Source of the DNA: Acholeplasmatales bacterium
GTDB lineage: Bacteria > Bacillota_I > Bacilli_A > Izemoplasmatales > Hujiaoplasmataceae
Direction of reading: 5' to 3'
Length of the DNA stretch: 13,477 nucleotides
Assembly: GCA_003477305.1 (NCBI GenBank)
Contig: DMTN01000058.1
Location: forward strand, 47,653-61,129
A model generated the notes under the pieces. That model searched no databases and had not been told where the DNA came from. It saw only the letters and a program-made list of their open reading frames with translations. The position numbers and the translations under genes were made by a program. Positions 8,048-13,477 of this stretch are shown here, in pieces. Positions within the stretch are counted from its first letter, which is position 1. Each line of letters starts with the position of its first letter.

Positions 8048-8920
8048 ATGCGCACATTCGATCTTCGGAAGGAGCTCAGAACTCTGAGCTCCGTCCTTTT
8101 CGGAACGGCATTGATCGTCGTCGCGATCGCCTTCTTCATCGACCCGGTGAAACTCTATACGGGCGGTGTTTCCGGCCTGTCGCAGCTCATCGTGAACGTC
8201 GTCGAAGACGCCACGGGCGGCGCATTCAAGATCAACCTCGGGATCCTCATCTACGGATTCCAAATCCCGCTTCTGATTTTCGGCTGGTTCAAGTTGTCCC
8301 GCCGCTTCATCGTCTACACGATCCTGTCCGTCACGCTGACGGCGTTTTTCCTCGCCCTTCCGATCGGCTATGCCGTGATGGGGACCGACACGCTTGGAAG
8401 CGCCCTCGCCGGCGGCGGCCTGCTCGGCATCGGCAACGGCATCCTTTTGCGCGTCGGCGCCAGTTCCGGGGGCACGACGATCCCGTTCCAATACCTTTCG
8501 CTCAAGACGGGAAAGTCGGTCGGCCTCTACCAGATCGCCTTCAACGCCGCCATCATCCTGTTGGCCGGCTTCCGTTTCGGCTTGCCGATCGCGGTCTACA
8601 CGATCGTCAGCCAGATGATGAACTCGGTCGTCATCGACAAAATCCACACCGCCTACAACTTCATGAAGCTCGAAATCGTCACGGATGCCGCCGACGACGT
8701 CCTCGCGGCCCTCGCCCAGCGGCTTCCGCACGGCGTCACCGTCGTCGAGGCGACCGGGTTATACTCGCTTCAGTCCAAGAAAATGCTCTATACGATCATC
8801 TCCGTCCATGAGATGAACACGTATGTGAACCTCATCCGGGAGATCGATCCGAAGTCGTTCATCGTCATGACGGGGGTCGACGGCGTGCGCGGAAACTTCA
8901 AGAAGAAGTTCATCAAATAG
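8048..8920 (+). CDS. YitT family membrane protein (DUF161 + DUF2179)
   Basis: Predicted integral membrane protein of 290 residues, related to B. subtilis YitT and its paralogues; the function of the family is not established. The N-terminal two thirds hold several hydrophobic spans and the family motif FIDPVKLYTGGVSGLSQLI (about 27-45), followed by glycine-rich GLLGIGNGILLRVGASSGGTT. The last 80 or so residues form the soluble DUF2179-type domain (LYSLQSKKMLYTIISVHEMNTYVNLIREIDP, then a basic end). Start ATG 8048 comes 12 bases after the metG stop; the ribosome site is poor (AGGAT), so coupling to metG translation is likely. A long perfect inverted repeat lies in codons 9-15. It ends the tmk operon; I see no intrinsic terminator after it before the rplM promoter. 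Confidence 0.9.
   Translation: MRTFDLRKELRTLSSVLFGTALIVVAIAFFIDPVKLYTGGVSGLSQLIVNVVEDATGGAFKINLGILIYGFQIPLLIFGWFKLSRRFIVYTILSVTLTAFFLALPIGYAVMGTDTLGSALAGGGLLGIGNGILLRVGASSGGTTIPFQYLSLKTGKSVGLYQIAFNAAIILLAGFRFGLPIAVYTIVSQMMNSVVIDKIHTAYNFMKLEIVTDAADDVLAALAQRLPHGVTVVEATGLYSLQSKKMLYTIISVHEMNTYVNLIREIDPKSFIVMTGVDGVRGNFKKKFIK
8067..8096 (+). other. Terminator-like hairpin inside the 5' end of the yitT gene
   Basis: GGAGCTCAGA (8071-8080) is the exact reverse complement of TCTGAGCTCC (8083-8092), with only AC between. After one mismatch (8070/8093) three more pairs form (8067-8069 with 8094-8096), then TTTT (8097-8100). The RNA could fold into a 13-pair stem ending in a short U-run, starting 19 bases after the start codon. 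Two-base loops are strained, so the innermost pair would open to give a 4-base loop. Function is unknown; attenuation or translational damping are possibilities. Confidence 0.5.
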
Positions 8921-8930
8921 CACAAAAAAG

Positions 8931-8959
8931 TTGACGAAAACCCATCTGGGTGATATTAT
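8931..8959 (+). promoter_or_regulatory. Sigma-A promoter of rplM-rpsI
   Basis: TTGACG (8931-8936), a 17-base spacer and TATTAT (8954-8959), with TGA directly before the -10 as an extended element. Each hexamer has five of six consensus bases. It is the best-scoring promoter by eye in the window, as expected for ribosomal protein genes. A short inverted repeat ACCCA/TGGGT (8940-8944, 8947-8951) lies in the spacer. Transcription should start near 8966, giving a leader of about 59 bases. Confidence 0.85.
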
Positions 8960-8965
8960 ATTACA

Positions 8966-9020
8966 GGTACATTTTGGTTTATCCCACAAGCTCCTTAAAT
9001 AAACCTATAAGGAGGAAAAA
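8966..9020 (+). promoter_or_regulatory. rplM leader RNA (L13 leader-like, autoregulatory candidate)
   Basis: Two complementary helices can form in the untranslated leader. Helix A pairs GGTTTAT (8976-8982) with ATAAACC (8999-9005). Helix B pairs CTCCTTA (8991-8997) with TAAGGAG (9008-9014), which is the Shine-Dalgarno sequence of rplM. The helices interleave, so together they make a pseudoknot, and otherwise they would be alternatives. Helix B would hide the ribosome site. A structured L13 leader is known upstream of rplM in low-GC Gram-positive bacteria and is thought to mediate autoregulation by L13; the position agrees, but I could not compare to the Rfam model. Confidence 0.65.
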
Positions 9021-9024
9021 CAAA

Positions 9025-9459
9025 ATGAAAACCTACATGGCAAGTTCGGAAACAATTGAAACGAAATGGTTCGTCGTCGATGCCGCAGGGCAAAGACTGG
9101 GACGCCTGGCAACGGAAGTCGCCTCGGTGTTGAGAGGAAAACATAAACCGACGTTCACGCCACACGTGAATTGCGGCGATTATGTCATCGTCATCAATGC
9201 GGAGAAGATCGAGTTGACGGGCAACAAGTGGAACGACAAGCTCTATTATACCCACTCGGGATACATGAGCGGACTCACCACCACGACGGCCAAGGTCATG
9301 ATCCAGGAAAAACCGATCCGTATGGTTGAACTTGCGATCAAAGGAATGCTTCCCAAAACGAAGCTTGGAGATCAAATGTTCAACAAGCTGTTCGTCTACG
9401 CGGGAGCGGAACATAAACATTCGGCGCAAAAACCGGAAGTTATGTTGATCAAGGGATAA
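9025..9459 (+). CDS. rplM: 50S ribosomal protein L13
   Basis: Early-assembling large-subunit protein of 144 residues, standard length. Characteristic segments are KWFVVDAAGQRLGRLATEVASVLRGKHKPTFTPHVNCGDYVIVINAEKI near the N-terminus, YYTHSGYMSGL in the middle and AIKGMLPKTKLGDQMFNKLFVYAGAEHKHSAQKPE at the C-terminus. The ATG at 9025 is set by the strong AAGGAGG (9009-9015), 9 bases upstream; the frame continues upstream without a stop to 8950 but that part covers the leader and promoter. It is the first gene of the usual rplM-rpsI pair, and in bacteria L13 often represses its own operon, which fits the structured leader just before it. Confidence 0.98.
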   Translation: MKTYMASSETIETKWFVVDAAGQRLGRLATEVASVLRGKHKPTFTPHVNCGDYVIVINAEKIELTGNKWNDKLYYTHSGYMSGLTTTTAKVMIQEKPIRMVELAIKGMLPKTKLGDQMFNKLFVYAGAEHKHSAQKPEVMLIKG

Positions 9460-9472
9460 GGAGGGACCGACA

Positions 9473-9868
9473 TTGGCTAAATCAGTTATGTATCGCGGCA
9501 CCGGCAGACGCAAATCCGCCGTCGCACGCGTCATTTTGAGACCCGGCAAGGGTGTCATTACCGTCAATGGCCGTACGCTGGTGGATTATATCACCTCGCC
9601 GCTCGCGCGTCTCGACATCTCCCAACCGCTCGTCCTCACAGCGAATGAAAGCACGTTCGACATCTCCGTCAACGTCTACGGCGGCGGCATGATCGGCCAG
9701 TCCGGAGCAATCCGGCACGGCATCACCCGCGCGCTGTTGGAAGTCAACCCCGAGTATCGCAAGATCCTCAAGCCGGCAGGCCTGATCACGAGAGACCCGC
9801 GCGTCAAGGAACGTAAGAAATACGGTCTGAGAGGCGCTCGTCGCGCACCGCAGTTCAGCAAGCGTTAG
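9473..9868 (+). CDS. rpsI: 30S ribosomal protein S9
   Basis: Small-subunit protein whose C-terminal tail reaches the P-site tRNA. The 131-residue protein has the family's YRGTGRRKSAVARVILRPGKG near the start, the central GGGMIGQSGAIRHGITRALL, and the invariant basic end GLRGARRAPQFSKR. The start codon is TTG at 9473, fixed by the strong AAGGAGG at 9458-9464 (8 bases before); the next in-frame ATG (9488) would remove a few residues and has no ribosome site. The gene follows rplM by 13 bases and is closed by the intrinsic terminator starting at 9881, so rplM-rpsI forms a two-gene unit. Confidence 0.98.
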   Translation: MAKSVMYRGTGRRKSAVARVILRPGKGVITVNGRTLVDYITSPLARLDISQPLVLTANESTFDISVNVYGGGMIGQSGAIRHGITRALLEVNPEYRKILKPAGLITRDPRVKERKKYGLRGARRAPQFSKR

Positions 9869-9880
9869 TCGAACGAACCG

Positions 9881-9915
9881 AAAAACACAGGACCCCACAC
9901 TCCTGTGTTTTTTTT
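9881..9915 (+). terminator. Intrinsic terminator after rpsI (copy 1 of a repeated sequence)
   Basis: Stem AAAAACACAGGA (9881-9892), loop CCCCACAC, then TCCTGTGTTTTT and more T's to 9915 (eight in all). The 12-pair stem with A-tract and T-tract would work in both directions. The core of 34 bases recurs exactly after the next gene (11609-11642), loop included. Confidence 0.95.
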
Positions 9916-9925
9916 GTTTCCCCTA

Positions 9926-9954
9926 TGGTCAATCCGAGATGTTAGTGGTATATT
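9926..9954 (+). promoter_or_regulatory. Predicted promoter of the orphan lipoprotein gene
   Basis: TGGTCA (9926-9931), a 17-base spacer and TATATT (9949-9954), preceded by TGG as an extended -10. The -35 is weak (four of six). Transcription would begin near 9961; a small hairpin, CATCCC (9966-9971) with GGGATG (9976-9981), then sits at the very 5' end of the message, just before the ribosome site GGGGGAGG (9983-9990). Confidence 0.6.
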
Positions 9955-9997
9955 AATCTTACAGTCATCCCAATCGGGATGCGGGGGAGGCCGCTTC

Positions 9998-11548
9998 ATG
10001 GACCGCAATGTTCGTATCTTCATCATGATCATCGCTTCGACCTTCGTCCTCCTTGGATGCGGACTTTCGCCGACGACCCTGACGACATCGACGTTTCCGA
10101 CCACAGCGACGACCACCGGCGTCGCGACAACGGTCGCAACGACAACCGAGGCCACCACCGCAACGACACCCGCGATCGCGCTCTCCGGCGACACGCAATA
10201 TGTGTCGATATCCACGCTGAATCCCGACGCAGGCACAAACGATTTCGACTGCGAGTTCCTATCACTCGATTTCGATGTCTACGAGTCAAAGGTCGAATTC
10301 AGTTTCATCATCGACGATCCCGGTCACGGTGGTTCACTCTACATCGCCGCTGCTTTCAACCTCGATCAGAACAGCAAAATGAAGGATTACTATCTTCGGA
10401 CCACCGCCGACCGCGCTCTCGTCCAACTTGATTTCAATGAACTGAAGAGCGGTGGCCGGTATATGTTCTTGATCGGCAGACCGTCTCCCGATCAAATCAC
10501 ACCATTCCAGATCAAAACCCAAGCCGCGGCGGGTTTCGAGCTGACGATCGGCATCTGTCCGACGTTTCGCCGCATCGATGACCTTGAAATTTCGTTCGAC
10601 CTCTATCAGTATCCGATCCATGATGACTACTACGCCGAACGCGGACGCACGTCCGCCGGCGTTGACGTTTCTTTTGACGATCGTTACGATGTCGCTTCGT
10701 CCGTGACCGTTCGTTTCTATCTCCCTGATGGCGAGGAACCGGTCGCGTCAACCACGATCGCGAAAGAGGATTTCAGGACGGGTTTGCATGACTCGATCTT
10801 TGTGGACGACATCATCGTCTCCGATTTATCCCCCGGTGTCGAATACGATGTGAAGGTTTTTATATCGGGTTATGACGGCGTCTCCGACTTCATTGATCGA
10901 TTTGTCGGTGCGTCCTCTTGGACGACGGAGAACTATTACGACAAGGTCACCCATTCCACGCACGACCTGTACGGCATCGTTACCGATTCGCAGATAACGC
11001 CGATGGGACTTGAGCTATCCGTTCGACTCAAGAACGAAGGAGCGACCGCCGCGGGCGGAAGTGACCCGACTTCATTCACCCTTCGCATTCGCACCCTGGA
11101 AGACGGTTCCATCCTATTCGAAACGCCCCTTGGTCAAACCGGAAATACCACGTGGTCAATTCCGAACGAATCCCTCCGCATCGATTGCCGGATTCGGATC
11201 GAAAGCGAGGATGCGACTGTTGTCCTCTTCGATTCGGCCATCAACTTCTATCGTCCTGAATGTGATTCCGCTGTCGCCAACGATGGAACGCGGCAGACAA
11301 TCGCGCCTTACTGGTATGAGAATGATGGCATCGTAACCGGCGGCATGTTTGAGATTTCCGACCGAGTGACGCACGAAGTATACGATACCATCCCCTATGC
11401 GGAATGGATTGAATATGGCCGGGGCACGTACATTCCCATCGACAACGCACCGCTCGGAGCCAGCCTGACCATCCGCTATTACGTGCTATTCGACGCTTTT
11501 GGCGGTGCCGACCACGGTTGGAACGGCAACATGACACCACCCGTTTGA
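9998..11548 (+). CDS. Predicted surface lipoprotein with Thr-rich linker and beta-sandwich-like repeats, function unknown
   Basis: I do not recognise this 516-residue protein. It begins with a lipoprotein signal peptide (hydrophobic stretch IFIMIIASTFVLLGC, lipobox LLGC, lipidated cysteine C21), then a threonine-rich, probably extended linker to about residue 58. The rest looks beta-rich and modular: segments such as FNELKSGGRYMFLIG (about 145-159) and SDLSPGVEYDVKVFISG (about 274-290) resemble the F-strand region of fibronectin type III or other Ig-like domains, and a third similar module may span about 345-445. It would be anchored to the outer face of the membrane. ATG 9998 is fixed by GGGGGAGG 7 bases upstream; an open extension to 9905 overlaps the terminator and promoter. 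GC is lower than the neighbours (30 of 60 bases in 10861-10920, against 37 of 60 in 7141-7200, spot counts). It has its own promoter and terminator. Confidence 0.85.
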   Translation: MDRNVRIFIMIIASTFVLLGCGLSPTTLTTSTFPTTATTTGVATTVATTTEATTATTPAIALSGDTQYVSISTLNPDAGTNDFDCEFLSLDFDVYESKVEFSFIIDDPGHGGSLYIAAAFNLDQNSKMKDYYLRTTADRALVQLDFNELKSGGRYMFLIGRPSPDQITPFQIKTQAAAGFELTIGICPTFRRIDDLEISFDLYQYPIHDDYYAERGRTSAGVDVSFDDRYDVASSVTVRFYLPDGEEPVASTTIAKEDFRTGLHDSIFVDDIIVSDLSPGVEYDVKVFISGYDGVSDFIDRFVGASSWTTENYYDKVTHSTHDLYGIVTDSQITPMGLELSVRLKNEGATAAGGSDPTSFTLRIRTLEDGSILFETPLGQTGNTTWSIPNESLRIDCRIRIESEDATVVLFDSAINFYRPECDSAVANDGTRQTIAPYWYENDGIVTGGMFEISDRVTHEVYDTIPYAEWIEYGRGTYIPIDNAPLGASLTIRYYVLFDAFGGADHGWNGNMTPPV

Positions 11549-11608
11549 TGACGTAAGGCAACAGCGCAAGGCATCGGCTCCATGAACGCATTTGTTCGGT
11601 AAACAATC

Positions 11609-11642
11609 AAAAACACAGGACCCCACACTCCTGTGTTTTTTT
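11609..11642 (+). terminator. Intrinsic terminator after the orphan lipoprotein gene (copy 2)
   Basis: Identical over 34 bases to the terminator after rpsI: AAAAACACAGGA, loop CCCCACAC, TCCTGTG and seven T's. The bases outside the 34 differ. It lies 60 bases after the lipoprotein stop; the stretch between holds nothing else recognisable. It should isolate the upstream lipoprotein gene from the next one. Confidence 0.95.
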
Positions 11643-11672
11643 GATTCATGGCGCGAATATGGCCCGACCGCC

Positions 11673-11701
11673 TTGAGTTCGCGCTCCCGACCCCTTATAA
11701 T
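11673..11701 (+). promoter_or_regulatory. Predicted promoter of the leucine-rich-repeat lipoprotein gene
   Basis: TTGAGT (11673-11678), 17 bases, then a perfect TATAAT (11696-11701). Start of transcription would be near 11708, about 40 bases before the start codon at 11748. It lies just after a strong terminator, so a promoter is needed here. Confidence 0.75.
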
Positions 11702-11747
11702 GAAATCATCGAAGAACCGGAACCGATGGATTCCAAAGGAGACCACG

Positions 11748-13031
11748 ATGACATTGAAATTGTTCCGCATCATGCCGTTTTTGATTCTGTCGCTCTGCCT
11801 CGCCGGATGCGAGGGACTTTCGACGGTTGCGACGACGCAGCCGGCGACGACCACCGCAGCCGTTTCCTCCGAGGATACGTCCGAGGAAACGGAAACCACG
11901 ACCGTGACGACGACGGGATCCGCCGTCACCCTGCAGTTTGAAAGCAACGGCGGTACCGCCGTCGCGCCGATCACACGGGGATCCGGAGCGGCTGTCGAAG
12001 CCCCTGCGGCCCCCGTCAAGAGCGGTTATGAATTCGCCGGATGGTATGAGGATGAGGAACGGACCGATTACTTCGAATTCGAAATGATGCCCTCCGAGAG
12101 CATGACGCTCTACGCTGACTGGGGCACCGCGGGACTTACGTACGAAATGATCCACGATGAAGACTGCTTCCGCGTCGAAGCCGGCTTGGCATTGACCGCA
12201 ACCGCCGTCGTCATCCCAAACAGACATCTCGGTCTGCCGGTGCGGGCGCTCGCCGACCAGGCCTTCTCAGGCGCTGCCAATCTGATGAGTATCACGCTGC
12301 CGAACGGGTTGCTTGACATCGGTTATCGCGCTTTCTATCAATGCACGGGTCTGACTTCCGTCATCCTGCCCGAAGGGCTTGAGACGGTCGGCTACGGTGT
12401 CTTCTACGGCTGCGTCGGTCTGACCGAAGTCGTCCTTCCCGCGAGTCTGTCGTCCATCAGCGACACGATGTTCGCCTACTGTTCGGGGCTGGTTGACGTG
12501 ACGATTCCGGAAGGCGTGACCGAAATCGGCCAGGCGGCGTTCCGAAACTGCACGAGTCTGGTGTCGATCGAGCTTCCGGACGGCCTTTTGACGCTCTGGG
12601 ACGACGCCTTCGCCTACTGCGCGGCGCTTGTGGAAATCGAACTGCCCGAGACCCTCGCGTCGCTTGGCGCAGCCACGTTCCAGCATTGCGAATCGCTCGT
12701 CGAAATCGTCCTTCCCGCCGGGATCGCCACGATCTGGGAAAACACGTTCGCCTTCTGCTCCTTGCTCGAGCGGATCACCCTTCCCGGAGAACTGACCAAA
12801 ATCGATTTCAGCGCCTTCTCCAATTGCACGAGCCTTGAAACCGTCATTCTGCCCGAAGCGCTGTTGACGATCACGTTCAACGTCTTCCAAGGTTGTAGCG
12901 CGCTGTCGATTTTCGCTGAAGCGGAAAGCCTGCCCGCGGGTTGGCACGAAACCTGGAACGCCTCCGCCTGCCCGGTGTACTGGGGCGGGGAGTGGACATA
13001 CGTCGAAGGAATACCGACACCGATCGATTAA
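11748..13031 (+). CDS. Surface lipoprotein with InlB/Flg_new-type repeat and BspA-type leucine-rich repeats
   Basis: Predicted 427-residue cell-surface lipoprotein. Signal peptide with lipobox LAGC (cysteine C21), then a Thr/Glu-rich linker to about residue 57. Residues about 60-126 form one Listeria-Bacteroides (Flg_new, InlB B-type) repeat: TLQFESNGGT, GYEFAGWY, then LYADW. From residue 169 come nine 23-residue leucine-rich repeats of the BspA type (pattern AF-x-x-C-x-x-L-x-x-I-x-L-P-x-x-L-x-x-I), with a partial tenth, and a closing CPVYWGGEW motif that resembles the cap of many Firmicutes proteins of this kind. Such proteins usually bind host, matrix or polysaccharide ligands, but no ligand can be named. 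ATG 11748 is set by AAAGGAGA (11735-11742). The alpha-amylase family lipoprotein starts 48 bases later without an obvious terminator or promoter between, so the two are probably cotranscribed. Confidence 0.92.
   Translation: MTLKLFRIMPFLILSLCLAGCEGLSTVATTQPATTTAAVSSEDTSEETETTTVTTTGSAVTLQFESNGGTAVAPITRGSGAAVEAPAAPVKSGYEFAGWYEDEERTDYFEFEMMPSESMTLYADWGTAGLTYEMIHDEDCFRVEAGLALTATAVVIPNRHLGLPVRALADQAFSGAANLMSITLPNGLLDIGYRAFYQCTGLTSVILPEGLETVGYGVFYGCVGLTEVVLPASLSSISDTMFAYCSGLVDVTIPEGVTEIGQAAFRNCTSLVSIELPDGLLTLWDDAFAYCAALVEIELPETLASLGAATFQHCESLVEIVLPAGIATIWENTFAFCSLLERITLPGELTKIDFSAFSNCTSLETVILPEALLTITFNVFQGCSALSIFAEAESLPAGWHETWNASACPVYWGGEWTYVEGIPTPID
12252..12900 (+). repeat. Tandem 69-base coding repeat (leucine-rich repeats)
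   Basis: Nine consecutive units of exactly 69 bases (12252-12872) encode the 23-residue repeats, followed by a partial tenth unit. The units have diverged in DNA sequence but keep perfect phase, with a conserved Phe at position 5, Cys at 8 (Ala in the first unit), and Leu-Pro at 16-17. No unit is duplicated identically, so recent expansion is not evident. Confidence 0.85.
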
Positions 13032-13079
13032 TCATCATGCGCCCGACCGAGACCGGCGGGAACCCCAGGGAGGAACCTC

Positions 13080-13477
13080 ATGAGAAAACTGATCCTGACG
13101 ATGATGCTGGCGATCGTCGTCCTCACGGCGTCCGCATGCGGCGGCGCGACGACGACCACGACAAGCATCGTCGAAACCACCTTGAACAACGCGACCATCT
13201 ATGAAGTGAACATCCGGAACTATACCGAAGAAGGAACGTTCGAGGCCTTCTCGGCGCATCTGCCGCGGCTCCGGGAACTCGGCGTCGACATCCTCTGGCT
13301 GATGCCGATCCATCCGATCTCCGAAACGCGGCGGATCGGATCGCTCGGCAGCTGGTACGCGGTCGCCGATTATTTTGCGGTAAACCCCGAGTACGGCACC
13401 GACGATGATTTCCGCGAACTCGTCGACGCCGCCCACGCGATGGGATTTTCGATCATCCTCGATTGGGTCGCCAACCA
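13080..13477 (+). CDS. GH13 alpha-amylase family lipoprotein, N-terminal part
   Basis: The first 132 codons of a predicted secreted lipid-anchored glycoside hydrolase; the end is beyond the window. I translated it from the ATG at 13080, which has GGGAGG (13068-13073) 6 bases upstream. Signal peptide ends at C20 in LTASAC (Ala at -3, a relaxed lipobox), then a short TTTTT-containing linker. The catalytic barrel starts with ATIYEVNIRNYTEEGTF, LPRLRELGVDILWLMPIHPIS and SWYAVADYFAVNPEYGT, and the window ends within conserved region I, LDWVAN (His expected next). This is the N-terminal half of the GH13 TIM barrel; the catalytic Asp/Glu/Asp lie outside. It would act on alpha-glucans or malto-oligosaccharides outside the cell. 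The gene probably shares the promoter of the preceding LRR lipoprotein. Confidence 0.92.
   Translation, partial: MRKLILTMMLAIVVLTASACGGATTTTTSIVETTLNNATIYEVNIRNYTEEGTFEAFSAHLPRLRELGVDILWLMPIHPISETRRIGSLGSWYAVADYFAVNPEYGTDDDFRELVDAAHAMGFSIILDWVAN

Noticed and set aside
6047..8731. An 894-codon open frame on the minus strand opposite metG and yitT
   Set aside because: Its translation is a low-complexity mix rich in D, E, R, G and V with no domain, and it lies opposite two certain genes. Strong third-position G/C bias removes stop codons from the antisense frame.
8921..8951. Possible terminator at the end of the tmk operon
   Set aside because: The only hairpin (ACCCA/TGGGT) has five pairs, a two-base loop and no T-tract after it; it sits inside the rplM promoter.
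8950..9024. An N-terminal extension of L13
   Set aside because: It would be translated from the promoter and leader; the strong ribosome site at 9009-9015 fixes the start at 9025.
10080..10175. Simple-sequence, repeat-like tract rich in ACG/ACC triplets
   Set aside because: It is the coding sequence of the Thr-rich linker; the triplets are varied and do not form an array or a CRISPR-like structure.

Overview
The window looks like the chromosome of a high-GC relative of the Bacilli/Mollicutes group (Acholeplasma/Izemoplasma-like lineages are my best guess, from gene order and lipoprotein style; inference only). TGA is a stop codon in several clear genes (tmk, trmN6, rsmI, the ABC ATPase), so this is not a Mycoplasma-type genetic code. 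Genes are densely packed and mostly on the + strand. Codon bias towards G/C in third positions leaves very long antisense frames open; these are artefacts.

Region 1 (1-1284, - strand): a metal-type (zinc/manganese) ABC transporter, ATPase followed by a permease that runs off the left edge, with ATGA overlap between them. Region 2 (about 1300-1400): a short divergent promoter region. Region 3 (1400-8920, + strand): one long apparent operon, tmk-holB-ricT-trmN6-rsmI-DJ-1/PfpI-metG-yitT, with overlaps or gaps of at most 24 bases. It is a condensed version of the tmk-to-metS region of Bacillus subtilis: yaaQ, yaaR, yabA, yazA and abrB are absent from their usual places, and a DJ-1 family gene sits between rsmI and metG. 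It couples dTMP phosphorylation, the clamp loader, RNase Y-linked mRNA processing, tRNA and 16S rRNA methylation and methionyl-tRNA synthesis.

Region 4 (8931-9915): rplM-rpsI (ribosomal proteins L13 and S9) with a good promoter, a structured leader able to pair its own Shine-Dalgarno sequence, and a strong terminator. Region 5 (9926-13477): three successive predicted surface lipoproteins, each with a lipobox cysteine followed by a threonine-rich stretch: an unrecognised beta-rich protein, a protein with an InlB/Flg_new-type repeat plus BspA-type leucine-rich repeats, and the N-terminal part of a GH13 alpha-amylase family lipoprotein. The first lipoprotein gene, with its own promoter, is bracketed by two copies of the same 34-base terminator sequence and has visibly lower GC, so it looks like a discrete cassette.

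No tRNA, rRNA, CRISPR array, transposase or phage gene was seen, and no stretch longer than 300 bases lacks a gene. I did not find a convincing new multi-gene system. The most distinctive signals are the rplM leader with interleaved helices, the duplicated terminator around an orphan lipoprotein, and a terminator-like hairpin inside the start of yitT.
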